Origin: Acidovorax soli
GTDB lineage: Bacteria; Pseudomonadota; Gammaproteobacteria; Burkholderiales; Burkholderiaceae_C
Direction of reading: 5' to 3'
Length of the DNA stretch: 64,000 bases
Assembly: GCF_900107605.1 (NCBI RefSeq)
Contig: NZ_FNQJ01000004.1
Coordinates: 182,439-246,438 of the forward strand
Both the position numbers and the translations under genes were made by a program. Shown here piece after piece: positions 43,301-51,623 of this stretch (the first letter of the stretch is position 1; every line of letters begins with the position of its first letter). The notes below the pieces were generated by a model. It saw only the letters and a program-made list of their open reading frames with translations, was not told the origin of the DNA and did not search any database.

Positions 43301-44357
43301 CCACCACGCTGTCCGGGTCGATCACCTCGATGACCATCAACCCGTAGTTGGGCAGCGCCTGGCCGATCGTCACGGGCTCGCCGCGTCGGAGTTCCGCCAG
43401 GCTCGCGGAAACCGTCGCTTCGGTGGGGCCGTAGGTGTTGAACACCTGTCGCCCCGGCGCAGCCCAGCGCTCGACCAGCGATTGCGGGCACATCTCGCCG
43501 CCCAGGTTGATGGTGCGCAGGCTGGCCACGTCGTGCGCAAACAGCGCCAGCAGCGTGGGCACGGCGTGCAGCACGGTGACGCCGTTGTCCCGGAGCGCAC
43601 GCGGCAGCGCCTCGGGGTCGCTTGCAACCTCCCGGGGGGCGATCCACAGCGTGGCGCCCACCAGGTAGCTGATCCATATCTCCTCGAACGACATGTCGAA
43701 CGCCACGGAGAAGCCCTGGTACACCAGGTCGCCTTCGCGGACCCCCAGGCGCGTGTTTTCGCTGCGCAGAAAGTGGCAAATGCTGCGCTGGGTGATGGCA
43801 ATGCCCTTGGGCTTGCCGGTGGAGCCGCTGGTGTAGATCACGTACGCCGTGTGGCTGGGCCGCGCGCCCTCGCGGCGGCGCAGCGCAGTGCCATGCTGCA
43901 GCGCGGGCAGGGCTGCCAGCAGCGTTTGTTCCGTGTACGCCGGGCACGAAATGCCACCGTGCGCAGCAATGGCATGGCTCTGTTGCTCTGCAATCAATAG
44001 CGCAACAGCGCTGGCGTCTGCCAGGCAGGTGGCGATGCGCTCGGGCGGCGTATCGGCATCAAACGGCAGCCAGGCCGCACCCGTCTTGGCGATGGCCAGC
44101 TGCAGCACCAGCAATTCGATGCCGCGTGGCAGCCACAGGCCCACCATGTTGCCGGGCCGCACGCCCGCCTCGATCAGGCGGTGCGCGGCCATGTCGGCCA
44201 GCGTGTTCAGCTCGCCATAGGTGACCTGGCGCTCGCCAAAAATCAGCGCCATGGTGGACGGGGTGCGGGTGGCCGTGGCTTCAAAAACGTCTGCCAGGAC
44301 TTCGTCGCGCAGCAGGTCCGGTTCTGCTGGTCCGCGCAGGATGGGGGCAATAGTCAT
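40296..44357 (-). CDS. Pls/PosA-type non-ribosomal peptide synthetase
   Basis: A 1,353-residue single-module NRPS. Adenylation domain, residues 1-520: A3 YVIYTSGSTGKPKGI near 172, A4 AFDMSFEEIW with Asp near 221, A5 FNTYGPTEATV, A8 GRADDQVKIRGFRVELGEIE, A10 LPSGKIDRKAL. Carrier domain with Ser near 572 (DLGGHSLLA). The rest is membrane segments alternating with soluble blocks, several with hexapeptide-like repeats (IGAGTSIGNAV, IGSYSVVEGNVRI). There is no condensation or thioesterase domain. This is the layout of epsilon-poly-lysine synthetase and relatives, which build homopolymers of cationic amino acids. The monomer cannot be told by eye. Start ATG 44357; the PPTase gene is coupled. Confidence 0.85.
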   Translation of the reverse strand: MTIAPILRGPAEPDLLRDEVLADVFEATATRTPSTMALIFGERQVTYGELNTLADMAAHRLIEAGVRPGNMVGLWLPRGIELLVLQLAIAKTGAAWLPFDADTPPERIATCLADASAVALLIAEQQSHAIAAHGGISCPAYTEQTLLAALPALQHGTALRRREGARPSHTAYVIYTSGSTGKPKGIAITQRSICHFLRSENTRLGVREGDLVYQGFSVAFDMSFEEIWISYLVGATLWIAPREVASDPEALPRALRDNGVTVLHAVPTLLALFAHDVASLRTINLGGEMCPQSLVERWAAPGRQVFNTYGPTEATVSASLAELRRGEPVTIGQALPNYGLMVIEVIDPDSVVDGQLPPLKILPFGETGELCITGPGVAAGYLGRPDLTAEKFLPNPWATGEHDQRLYRTGDLARVENGQMQCLGRADDQVKIRGFRVELGEIEAVLAQQPGVGTTAVLLRRDDGLDQLVAFYVPSGEPPTPSALRHGLAEKLPPYMVPGRFEALPAMPRLPSGKIDRKALKAQPLAAAASDEGGDTPETPAEEALFAAIATLFPGQPVRRGMDFFNDLGGHSLLAARLTSALRADARFGQATVRDIYQHRRIGAIAQALQMGMTAPGATPERPFTTHSPWRRWRCGIAQALALPPLITLKMAQWLAPFFMYHFYTGDPSDSIALAIAMSLLAFVLATLAEFAVAWAGKWLIAGRLKPGRYPLWGLTYYRWWLTDRLLEGIPVYMLNGSSLYAAWLRALGAKIGPEVNLGALTVRAPELLSIGAGTSIGNAVNLENARVEGGWLLLGSIDIGANACIGSYSVVEGNVRIEDYAHVDGQSALASGTTVPAARIWSGSPARDRGAFDAGQQAPRPPVSGQRLAWESAAFALGSLFVAVVFFFPVFPTFLLIDWLDVDAISVRPLLETGTIDATTAFVLRFIKFFALSLPATVVLITATALISAGIRWAFLPSMKAGTWPVHSNRYLAKWLVNQIQESSLAVLHGIYATVYSATWYRLLGAKVGKETELSTALGLVPDMLTLGDECFIADAVMLGDEHIDGGWMTVQPTTVSRRSFIGNGAYVPDGTTIPENVLIGVMSGVPRSAQMASGDTWLGSPPLLLPARESTQGYPEHLTFRPSRWRKTGRGAVEALRIASPHALVIAAGYAIVLDAMPLAEEGQWNLLALELAVAGLLFGVGTFLAVALFKWMLLGRYRKRNTPMWTPFVWLSEAATNMYEGIAVPNFLRYLRGTPWLPLALNLLGTRIATSAYIDTTDMTEFDCVQIGAHSELNALCCPQTHLFEDRVMKIDDVVIGAKVTCGPRCTVLYSATLADGVQLGPLTLVMKGESLPAHSMWHGSPAAPWKHAA

Positions 44358-44417
44358 TGGTGGTGATTGTGGCAAATGTCCATGCCTTGGTTGGTTTCGT
44401 AAAATCACGGGTTTGCG

Positions 44418-44488
44418 CTGGCAAGGAGCGTTGCAGCGGCCCGGGTCGCGAGGCTTGCCAGCGCGCTGCGATGCAACGACGCTCATCC
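44418..44488 (+). promoter_or_regulatory. S-adenosylhomocysteine (SAH) riboswitch upstream of metH
   Basis: CTGGCAAG (44418-44425) pairs CTTGCCAG (44454-44461). GAGCG-TTGCA (44426-44435) pairs TGCAA (44472-44476) and CGCTC (44480-44484). The GGAGCGTTGCA ... AGGCTTGCC ... TGCAACGACGCTCAT pattern matches the conserved SAH riboswitch. It ends about 20 nt before the metH start. High SAH would turn metH expression up. Confidence 0.88.
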
Positions 44489-44504
44489 CATTAGATCGTT
44501 AGTG

Positions 44505-47252
44505 ATGAGCCACACCCATATGCCTCCCATTTCTCCCATGAAGCTGTCCGGCCTGGAGCCCGTCTCCATCGGCGAGGGCACGCTGTTCGTCAACATCGGC
44601 GAGCGTACCAACGTCACGGGCTCCAAGGCGTTTGCCCGCATGATCCTGAACGGCCAGTACGAAGAGGCCCTGGCCGTGGCGCGCCAGCAGGTGGAAAACG
44701 GCGCCCAGGTCATCGACATCAACATGGACGAGGCCATGCTCGACAGCAAGGCTGCCATGGTGCGCTTTCTGCAGCTGATCGCGTCCGAGCCCGACATCGC
44801 GCGCGTGCCCATCATGGTGGACAGCTCCAAGTGGGAGGTGATCGAGGCCGGGTTGCGCTGCATCCAGGGCAAGGGCATCGTGAACTCGATCAGCATGAAA
44901 GAGGGCGTGGAGAAGTTCAAGCACGAGGCGCGCCTTGTGAAGCGCTACGGCGCCGCTGCCGTGGTCATGGCCTTCGACGAGCAGGGCCAGGCCGACACCT
45001 ATGCGCGCAAGATCGAGATCTGCGAGCGCGCCTACCGCATCCTGGTGGACGAAGTGGGCTTTGCGCCCGAAGACATCATCTTCGACCCCAACATCTTCGC
45101 CGTGGCCACCGGCATCGAAGAGCACAACAACTACGCGGTCGATTTCATCGAGGCCACGCGCTGGATCAAGCAGCACCTGCCCGGCGCCAAGGTGTCGGGT
45201 GGCGTGTCCAACGTGAGCTTCAGCTTCCGCGGCAACGACCCGGTGCGCGAAGCCATCCACACCGTGTTCCTGTACCACGCCATCAAGGCCGGCATGGACA
45301 TGGGCATCGTCAACGCGGGCATGGTGGGCGTCTATGACGACCTGGAACCCACCCTGCGCGAGCGCGTGGAAGATGTGGTGCTCAACCGCCGCCCTGATGC
45401 CGGCGAACGCCTGGTCGAGATTGCCGAGACCGCCAAGAGCGGCGCCAAGGACGAGAGCAGGAAGCTCGAATGGCGCGGCACGCCCGAGCATCCGAAGACC
45501 GTGGGCGAGCGCCTGAGCCACGCGCTGGTGCATGGCATCACCGACTTCATCACCGAAGACACCGAAGAGGCCTACCAGCAGATCCTGGCCCGGGGCGGGC
45601 GCCCGCTGCATGTGATCGAAGGCCCGCTGATGGACGGCATGAACATCGTGGGCGACCTGTTCGGTGCCGGCAAGATGTTCCTGCCCCAGGTGGTGAAAAG
45701 CGCCCGCGTGATGAAGCTCGCGGTAGCCCACCTCATCCCCTACATCGAGGAAGAAAAGCGCCAGGATGAACTGGCCGGGCGCGACGTGCGCAGCAAGGGC
45801 AAGATCGTCATCGCCACGGTGAAGGGCGATGTGCACGACATCGGCAAGAACATCGTCACCGTGGTCCTGCAGTGCAACAACTTCGAGGTGGTGAACATGG
45901 GCGTGATGGTGCCCTGCCACGAGATCCTGGCGCGCGCCAAGGTCGAGGGCGCGGACATCGTGGGCCTGTCGGGCCTGATCACGCCCAGCCTCGAAGAAAT
46001 GCAGTACGTGGCTGGCGAGATGCAGAAGGACGAGCATTTCCGCATCAAGAAAATCCCGCTGCTGATCGGCGGCGCTACCTGTTCGCGCGTGCACACGGCC
46101 GTCAAGATCGCGCCGCACTACGAGGGCCCCGTGGTCTATGTGCCCGACGCCTCGCGCAGCGTGAGCGTGGCGCAAAGCCTGCTCGGTGACGGCGTCGAGA
46201 GCTATGTGCAGGAAATCAACGCCGACTATGACAAGGTGCGCACCCAGCACGCCAACAAGAAGCAGGTGCCGCTGTGGCCCCTGCCCAAGGCCCGCGCCAA
46301 CAAGACGCCCATGGCCTGGCAGGCCTGGCAGCCCGCCGTGCCGCGTGCCCTGGGCCGCCGGGTGTTCCAGAACTTCGACCTGGCCGAACTGGCGAAATAC
46401 ATCGATTGGGGCCCGTTCTTCCAGACCTGGGACCTGGCTGGCCCGTACCCCGCCATCCTGACGGACGAGGTGGTGGGCGTGGAAGCCGCGCGCGTGTTTG
46501 CCGACGGCCAGGCCATGCTCAAGAAAATCATCGAAGGCCGCTGGCTTACAGCCAGCGGCGTGATGGCCCTGCTGCCCGCCAACAGCGTGAACGACGACGA
46601 CATCGAGTTCTACACCGACGACACCCGCACCGAAGTCGCCATGACCTGGTACGGCCTGCGCCAGCAGACCGAAAAGCATGTGATCGACGGCGTGACCCGG
46701 CCCAGCCGCTGCCTGGCCGACTTCGTGGCGCCCAAGAGCAGCGGCATTGCCGACTACGCGGGCCTGTTCGCGGTGACGGCGGGCCTCGGGATCGAGAAGA
46801 AGGAAAAGGCCTTCATCGACGCGCTGGACGACTACTCGGCCATCCTGTTCAAGAGCCTGGCCGACCGCCTGGCCGAGGCCTTTGCCGAATGCCTGCACCA
46901 GCGCGTGCGCACCGACCTGTGGGGCTATGCCAGCGATGAGGCGCTGAGCAACGAGGACATGATTGCCGAGAAGTACCACGGCATCCGCCCCGCACCCGGT
47001 TACCCCGCCTGCCCCGACCACAGCGCCAAGACCGATCTGTTCCGCGTGCTCAACGCCGAAGAGATCGGCATGACCCTGACCGAAAGCCTGGCCATGATGC
47101 CCGCCGCCAGCGTGAGCGGCTTCTACATCGGCCACCCCGATGCCGTGTACTTCAACGTGGGCAAGATCGGCGAAGACCAGCTGCACGACATGGCCGAGCG
47201 CCGGGGCATGGACGAGGCGGCGCTGGCAAGGCTGCTGGCCCCGAATTTGTGA
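44505..47252 (+). CDS. metH: Methionine synthase, C-terminal (cobalamin-dependent) part of a split MetH
   Basis: A 915-residue protein covering three of the four MetH modules. The pterin (methyl-folate) domain starts [20 protein letters not shown]; the B12 domain has [19 protein letters not shown] (His ligand); the AdoMet activation domain ends with [16 protein letters not shown]. The homocysteine-binding N-terminal domain is absent, as in Burkholderiales that encode it separately, but the partner gene is not in this window. The exact start is uncertain (ATG 44505, 44520 or 44538). Controlled by the SAH riboswitch upstream. Confidence 0.93.
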   Translation: MSHTHMPPISPMKLSGLEPVSIGEGTLFVNIGERTNVTGSKAFARMILNGQYEEALAVARQQVENGAQVIDINMDEAMLDSKAAMVRFLQLIASEPDIARVPIMVDSSKWEVIEAGLRCIQGKGIVNSISMKEGVEKFKHEARLVKRYGAAAVVMAFDEQGQADTYARKIEICERAYRILVDEVGFAPEDIIFDPNIFAVATGIEEHNNYAVDFIEATRWIKQHLPGAKVSGGVSNVSFSFRGNDPVREAIHTVFLYHAIKAGMDMGIVNAGMVGVYDDLEPTLRERVEDVVLNRRPDAGERLVEIAETAKSGAKDESRKLEWRGTPEHPKTVGERLSHALVHGITDFITEDTEEAYQQILARGGRPLHVIEGPLMDGMNIVGDLFGAGKMFLPQVVKSARVMKLAVAHLIPYIEEEKRQDELAGRDVRSKGKIVIATVKGDVHDIGKNIVTVVLQCNNFEVVNMGVMVPCHEILARAKVEGADIVGLSGLITPSLEEMQYVAGEMQKDEHFRIKKIPLLIGGATCSRVHTAVKIAPHYEGPVVYVPDASRSVSVAQSLLGDGVESYVQEINADYDKVRTQHANKKQVPLWPLPKARANKTPMAWQAWQPAVPRALGRRVFQNFDLAELAKYIDWGPFFQTWDLAGPYPAILTDEVVGVEAARVFADGQAMLKKIIEGRWLTASGVMALLPANSVNDDDIEFYTDDTRTEVAMTWYGLRQQTEKHVIDGVTRPSRCLADFVAPKSSGIADYAGLFAVTAGLGIEKKEKAFIDALDDYSAILFKSLADRLAEAFAECLHQRVRTDLWGYASDEALSNEDMIAEKYHGIRPAPGYPACPDHSAKTDLFRVLNAEEIGMTLTESLAMMPAASVSGFYIGHPDAVYFNVGKIGEDQLHDMAERRGMDEAALARLLAPNL

Positions 47253-47323
47253 TGCGATGAAATAACGAGCTGCTGGCGTTTTTGCATCAAACGTTCACTG
47301 CCAAAGGGCCCTGAAATCAGCAA

Positions 47324-47350
47324 GGCCCCACATGGGGGCCCTGTGTTTGT
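47324..47350 (+). terminator. Possible metH terminator
   Basis: GGCCCC (47324-47329) and GGGGCC (47335-47340) form a 6-bp stem with a T-rich tail (CTGTGTTTGT). The tail is imperfect, so this is tentative. Confidence 0.35.
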
Positions 47351-47446
47351 CTGCGGGGTACCGGTTGGCTGCGCATGCCGGCAACGAAGAAAGCGCGGCG
47401 GCCGACACCCGGTGTGTCTTGCCAGCGTGGGTGCAGCCAATCTCCG

Positions 47447-47998
47447 TCAGGCCTGCGCAGCCGGGAGCGCAGCGGCGGCGCCTGGCGCCATCTCCAACTG
47501 CATCATCACCATGTTGACCAGGGTGCTCACCGAGGGGCGCCCCGTCTCGATCACGTAGTGCGCGGTTTCGCGGTACAGGGGGTCGCGCTGGGCATGGAGT
47601 TCGCGCAACTTCTCCAGGGGGTTGCCGCCCTGCAGCAGCGGGCGTGTCTTGTCGTGCTTGACGCGCTTGTAGATTTCTTCGGGCGATGCGCGCAAATACA
47701 GCACGTTGCCAAACTGGCGCAGCACCTCGCGGTTTTCGGGGCGCAGCACGGCGCCGCCGCCGGTGGATAGCACCAGGCCGCCGGGCTGCTGCGCCACCTC
47801 GGCCAGCAGCTGCGATTCGAGGTCGCGAAATCGCGCTTCGCCCTCCACCTCGAAGAAGTGGCGGATGGTGGTGCCGATGGTCCGCTCCAGTCGGTGGTCC
47901 AGGTCGATGAAGGGCACCCCGGCCCGGTGGGCCAGCTGCCGGCCGACGGTGGATTTGCCCGAGCCGGGCATGCCGACCAGTGCGCAGCGAATCTGCAT
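47447..47998 (-). CDS. aroK: Shikimate kinase
   Basis: A 183-residue kinase. Walker A LVGMPGSGKSTVGRQLAHRA, the DLDHRLERTIG substrate motif (shikimate-binding Asp/Arg), FRDLESQLL and LVLSTGGGAVLRPENR are all intact. It phosphorylates shikimate at the 3-hydroxyl in the aromatic amino acid pathway. Start ATG 47998 (MQIRCALVG). The usual partner aroB does not follow; the gene stands alone next to metH, convergent with it. Confidence 0.92.
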   Translation of the reverse strand: MQIRCALVGMPGSGKSTVGRQLAHRAGVPFIDLDHRLERTIGTTIRHFFEVEGEARFRDLESQLLAEVAQQPGGLVLSTGGGAVLRPENREVLRQFGNVLYLRASPEEIYKRVKHDKTRPLLQGGNPLEKLRELHAQRDPLYRETAHYVIETGRPSVSTLVNMVMMQLEMAPGAAAALPAAQA

Positions 47999-48360
47999 AA
48001 ATGGTGTCCTGTCTTCTTGCCTGTCCAAAGGCAGGCCGAGTGTAAGGCTGTGGGAGCCGGACTACCCGGATTGCACCGTTTGTCCGATGGGCAAGCGGGC
48101 AGCGCCTGGGTAACCTTGCCGGCATGAATGGCCTGAACCCTTGCCGGCCCGCACTGGCGGCGCTGCGGTTGTCTGCCGGCCGTGCGCGCGCCTGTGAAGA
48201 GGCGCTGGGTTCCCCCGCGCGGCAATGAGAAATTGCTGAAGGCTCTTACCCCCGCTTACAGGGCTGGCATCCATTCCTGCCGGTGCAGTGTGTAACTTCA
48301 GGGCAGACCTGCGAGCGCTGTCGCAGAGGCTGTATTCGATCTGTTGAGAAAGGCAAAAAC
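47999..48360. other. Intergenic region without recognised gene
   Basis: 362 bp between aroK and the glycine-zipper gene, transcribed away from each other, so promoters of both should lie here. TGCCT-N6-AGGCA near 48020 is the only inverted repeat seen. No reliable reading frame, promoter box or repeat was recognised. Confidence 0.4.
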
Positions 48361-49080
48361 ATGCAACCCACCACTTCCGCTGCTCCCCAGGCCCCTTTGG
48401 CCGCAACCCCCGGTGGCGTACCCCTGAAATGGCTGTGGGCCGCCATTGTCGCCCTGGGCCTGTGTGTGCTGGCGCTGGGCGCAACGCTGGTGGCGCAGCA
48501 GCGCCCGGACGCGGTGGCCGAAGGCGCGGCCAGGGTGGCGCCTGCGACGCGCACGCCAGACAACGAGATCATTGAGGAAAAAAGACCTGTAGCGCTGGAC
48601 CAGAAAGCGCCAATAGCTCCTGCATATGTAGCAAATCAGGTGCCTGCAGCACCCATCGGGCAACGCGCCGCGGCCCGAGTCCACCCGCAGGCGCCCCAGC
48701 CCGCGCGGTATGGCGAAACCCCTGCGCGCCAGGAAGTCGCCCTGGCCCCGGTGTGCACGGTGTGCGGTCGCATCGAATCCGTGCAGGCGGTGCAGCAGGC
48801 CGCTCCCGCCACGGGCCTGGGCGCGGTCGCCGGCGGTGTGCTGGGCGGCGTGCTGGGCAACCAGGTGGGCAAGGGCTCCGGCCGCACGGCCGCCACGGTG
48901 CTGGGCGCCGTGGGCGGTGGCTACGTGGGCCACACGGTAGAGCAGCGCACGCGCACCCAGACGGTGTACGAGGTGCGCGTGCGCATGGACGATGGCTCGG
49001 TGCGACGCTTCACCCGCTCGCAGCCCGTGCCCGAAGGCGCGCCGGTGCGCTTGCAAGGCAATGGGTTCGAGCTGGTCTAA
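48361..49080 (+). CDS. Glycine-zipper (2TM) domain protein
   Basis: A 239-residue envelope protein. One membrane segment (LKWLWAAIVALGLCVLALGA, near residue 25) is followed by a variable linker, a CxxC-type site (VCTVCGRIES) and the glycine zipper GAVAGGVLGGVLGNQVG plus GAVGGGYVGHTVEQ, then a C-terminal VYEVRVRMDDGSVRRF domain. Relatives include the outer membrane 17-kDa/SlyB group; function is structural or unknown. Start ATG 48361 has GAGAAAGG upstream. Part of the linker (around residues 74-87) is encoded by a family B palindromic repeat. A hairpin-rich element begins at the stop codon. Confidence 0.83.
   Translation: MQPTTSAAPQAPLAATPGGVPLKWLWAAIVALGLCVLALGATLVAQQRPDAVAEGAARVAPATRTPDNEIIEEKRPVALDQKAPIAPAYVANQVPAAPIGQRAAARVHPQAPQPARYGETPARQEVALAPVCTVCGRIESVQAVQQAAPATGLGAVAGGVLGGVLGNQVGKGSGRTAATVLGAVGGGYVGHTVEQRTRTQTVYEVRVRMDDGSVRRFTRSQPVPEGAPVRLQGNGFELV
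48578..48622 (+). repeat. Short palindromic repeat inside a coding region (family B)
   Basis: AAAAAAGACCTGTAGCGCTG then GACCAGAAAGCGCCAATAGCTCCTG: TAGCGCTGG and AGCGCCAATAGCT resemble the two arms of the copies at 26605 and 36831. It is translated in frame as part of the glycine-zipper protein linker. Confidence 0.5.
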
Positions 49081-49349
49081 GAGCCTGTTCACGATCTCGC
49101 AGGGGATCGCGTTGGAGCGCAATCGGGATGAGTGGATGCTTCGGGTGCGCCGCATGGGCTCGTGCCCATGCAAGCGGCCGGGGCGTCCAAGCGCCCGATT
49201 TCGCTCCAACCCTTCGGGCAGCGGTCTTCGCGGGCGGTCTGCGGCGTTGCGGCGCTTGTGGATAGCCGGGCTATCCACTGCACACCGCGCCTTGCATCCC
49301 ATCGCGCAAAGACCGCTGCGCGACCCCTGGGAGATCGCGAACAGGCTCT
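49080..49349. mobile_element. MITE-like multi-hairpin repeat element
   Basis: A 270-bp non-coding element framed by inverted repeats: AGAGCCTGTTCACGATCTC (49080-49098) and the complement of 49331-49349 differ at one of 19 positions, and similarity continues about 12 bp inward. Two hairpins lie inside. GTTGGAGCGCAATCGGG (49111-49127) pairs 49194-49210 (16/17) with apex CATGGGC / GCCCATG. GCGGTCTTCGCG (49221-49232) pairs 49305-49316 (11/12) with apex GTGGATAG / CTATCCAC. No transposase is encoded. Confidence 0.75.
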
Positions 49350-49406
49350 AAAGCCTGACGGTGCGTTGGGCACCAGACCAGCGCTGCCTGCCGACTTGCA
49401 GCGGGC

Positions 49407-50180
49407 TTATTTCTCGACGAAGGCGCGCTCGATCACGAAGTCGCCGGGCTTGGTGGTGTTGCCTTCCTCGAAATCGCGGTGCTCCAGGATGTGCTTGAGC
49501 GAGGCCAGCATTTCGGGGCTGCCGCACAGCATCACGCGGTCTTCCAGCGGGTTCAGCGCCGGGATGCCGAGGTCGGTGAACAGCTTGCCGCTTTCGATCA
49601 GATCGTTGATGCGGCCCTGGTTGCGAAACGGCTCGCGCGTCACCGTGGGGTAGTACTTGAGCTGCTTGCTCACCAGCTCGCCCAGGAACTCGTGCTGGGG
49701 CAGCTCCTGGGTGATGTAGTCGTGGTAGGCCAGCTCGGCCACCTGGCGCACGCCGTGCACCAGGACCACCTCTTCGAACTTCTCATAGGTTTCCGGGTCG
49801 CGGATCACGCTCATGAACGGCGCCAGGCCCGTGCCGGTGGACAGCATGTACAGGCGCTTGGCCGGCAGCAGGTAGTCGATCAGCAGGGTGCCGGTGGGCT
49901 TCTTGCCGACCACGATGGTGTCGCCCACCTGGATGTGCTGCAGGCGCGAGGTCAGCGGGCCGTCGGGCACCTTGATGCTCAGGAACTCCAGGTGCTCTTC
50001 GTAGTTGGCGCTGACGATGCTGTAGGCACGCAGCAGCGGCTTGTCGTTCACCTTCAGGCCGATCATGGTGAAGTGCCCGTTGGAAAAGCGCAGCGCCGGG
50101 TCGCGGGTGGTGGTGAAGCTGAAAAGCCGGTCGGTCCAGTGGTGAACGGTCAGAACGCGTTCTTCGAGAAATGCACTCAT
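49407..50180 (-). CDS. fpr: Ferredoxin--NADP reductase
   Basis: A 257-residue FAD/NADP enzyme. FAD binding: LLRAYSIVSANYEEHLEF and the preceding FSNGHFTMIGL; NADP domain: LSTGTGLAPFMSVIRDPET, VVLVHGVRQVAELAYHDYI and VMLCGSPEMLASLK; C-terminal FVIERAFVEK. It passes electrons between NADPH and ferredoxin or flavodoxin, often in oxidative stress. The ATG at 50180 gives the family length; the much longer open frame to 53528 is a shadow of the opposite-strand ABC genes. Divergent from the ABC transporter operon. Confidence 0.93.
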   Translation of the reverse strand: MSAFLEERVLTVHHWTDRLFSFTTTRDPALRFSNGHFTMIGLKVNDKPLLRAYSIVSANYEEHLEFLSIKVPDGPLTSRLQHIQVGDTIVVGKKPTGTLLIDYLLPAKRLYMLSTGTGLAPFMSVIRDPETYEKFEEVVLVHGVRQVAELAYHDYITQELPQHEFLGELVSKQLKYYPTVTREPFRNQGRINDLIESGKLFTDLGIPALNPLEDRVMLCGSPEMLASLKHILEHRDFEEGNTTKPGDFVIERAFVEK

Positions 50181-50375
50181 GGTTTTCTTGCAGGAATGAA
50201 AAAACAAGGCCCCGACGGGGGGCGGTCTCAGCCTGTCAGGGCGGTGGCGGTGCTGGCGTGGCGAGGCCTGGCGGGCACCCCGGACTGGCGGGCAAACCCG
50301 TGCATTGTCCGGCAAATGGGATGGGCGGTACATTTTGAGTCTTCGACCGTCATGATGTTGGACAAAGGAACCCCC

Positions 50376-51581
50376 ATGCGCAGCTTCTCCGTCGCCCGTC
50401 GGGCCCTGTTGGTGGCCGGGCTGGCATGTACCGCCGGTGCGGTGCATGCGCAGGGCGCGATCCGGATCGGTGAAATCAACAGCTACAAGGCCCAGCCCGC
50501 CTTCCTGGCCCCTTACAAGAAGGGGATGGAGCTGGCCGTGGCCGAGATCAACGGCGCCGGCGGCATCCAGGGCCGCAAGCTGGAGCTGGTGGTGCGCGAC
50601 GACAACGGCAACCCCGGCGACGCCGTGCGGGCCGCCGACGAGCTGCTGGCGCGCGAAAAGGTGGATGTGCTCATGGGCAGCTTCCTGTCGCATGTGGGGC
50701 TGGCCCTGACCGACTTTGCGCGGCAGAAAAAGGTTTTCTTCCTGGCGGCCGAGCCGCTGACCGACAAGATCGTCTGGGAAAACGGCAACCGCTACACCTT
50801 CCGCCTGCGCGCTTCCACCTACATGCAGGTGGCCATGCTCGTGCCCGAGGCCGCGGCGCTGAAGAAAAAACGCTGGGCCATCGTCTATCCCAACTATGAA
50901 TACGGCCAGTCGGCGGCGGCCACCTTCAAGAAGCTGCTCAAGGCCGCCCAGCCCGACGTGGAGTTTGTCGCCGAGCAGGCGCCGCCCCTGGGCAAGGTGG
51001 ACGCCGGCAGCGTGGTGCAGGCCCTGGCCGATGCCAGGCCCGACGCCATCTTCAACGTGCTGTTCGCCGCCGACCTGGCCCGGCTGGTGCGCGAGGGCAA
51101 CACCCGCGGCCTGTTCAAGGGGCGCGAGGTGGTGAGCCTGCTGACCGGCGAGCCTGAATACCTGGACCCGCTCAAGGGCGAGGCCCCGGTGGGCTGGGTC
51201 GTCACGGGCTATCCCTGGTATGCCATCCAGACCGTCGAGCACCAGGCATTTCTGAAAGCCTACAAGGAGCGCTTCAACGACCACCCCCGCCTGGGCTCGG
51301 TGGTGGGCTACACGGCCATCCAGTCGCTGGCCGCGGGCTTGCGCAAGGCCGGCGGCAGCGATACGGAAAAGCTGATCGCCGCCTTCAAGGGGCTGGAGGT
51401 GGCGTCGCCGTTCGGCACCATCCGCTACCGGCCCGAAGACCACCAGTCCACCATGGGCACCTTCGTGGGCCGTACGCGCCTGCAAAATGGCGCGGGCGTG
51501 ATGGCGGATTTCCGCTACCTCGACGGTGCGCGCTTTCAGCCATCGGCCGACGAGGTCCGGAAACTGCGCGCAGCCAACTGA
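50376..51581 (+). CDS. Branched-chain amino acid-type ABC transporter substrate-binding protein
   Basis: A 401-residue periplasmic binding protein of the LivK/Peripla_BP_6 type. The leader SVARRALLVAGLACTAGAVHAQG is followed by IRIGEINSYKAQPAFLAPYK and GMELAVAEINGAGGIQGRKL. Start ATG 50376 follows AAAGGAACCCCC. First gene of a five-component transporter set. The ligand may be a branched-chain amino acid, but members of this family often bind amides, urea or aromatic acids. Confidence 0.88.
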   Translation: MRSFSVARRALLVAGLACTAGAVHAQGAIRIGEINSYKAQPAFLAPYKKGMELAVAEINGAGGIQGRKLELVVRDDNGNPGDAVRAADELLAREKVDVLMGSFLSHVGLALTDFARQKKVFFLAAEPLTDKIVWENGNRYTFRLRASTYMQVAMLVPEAAALKKKRWAIVYPNYEYGQSAAATFKKLLKAAQPDVEFVAEQAPPLGKVDAGSVVQALADARPDAIFNVLFAADLARLVREGNTRGLFKGREVVSLLTGEPEYLDPLKGEAPVGWVVTGYPWYAIQTVEHQAFLKAYKERFNDHPRLGSVVGYTAIQSLAAGLRKAGGSDTEKLIAAFKGLEVASPFGTIRYRPEDHQSTMGTFVGRTRLQNGAGVMADFRYLDGARFQPSADEVRKLRAAN

Positions 51582-51623
51582 CATGCACCAGGCCACGCCC
51601 CTGCACCGCCCGGGTTTGTGCGC

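Noticed and set aside
44499..47186. An 895-codon minus-strand frame opposite metH
   Set aside because: metH is unmistakable on the plus strand, including pterin, B12 and AdoMet motifs; the antisense frame is a composition effect.
49080..49349. CRISPR or integron attC interpretation of the hairpin element
   Set aside because: There are no repeat-spacer units and no attC core sites; paired terminal inverted repeats fit a MITE better.
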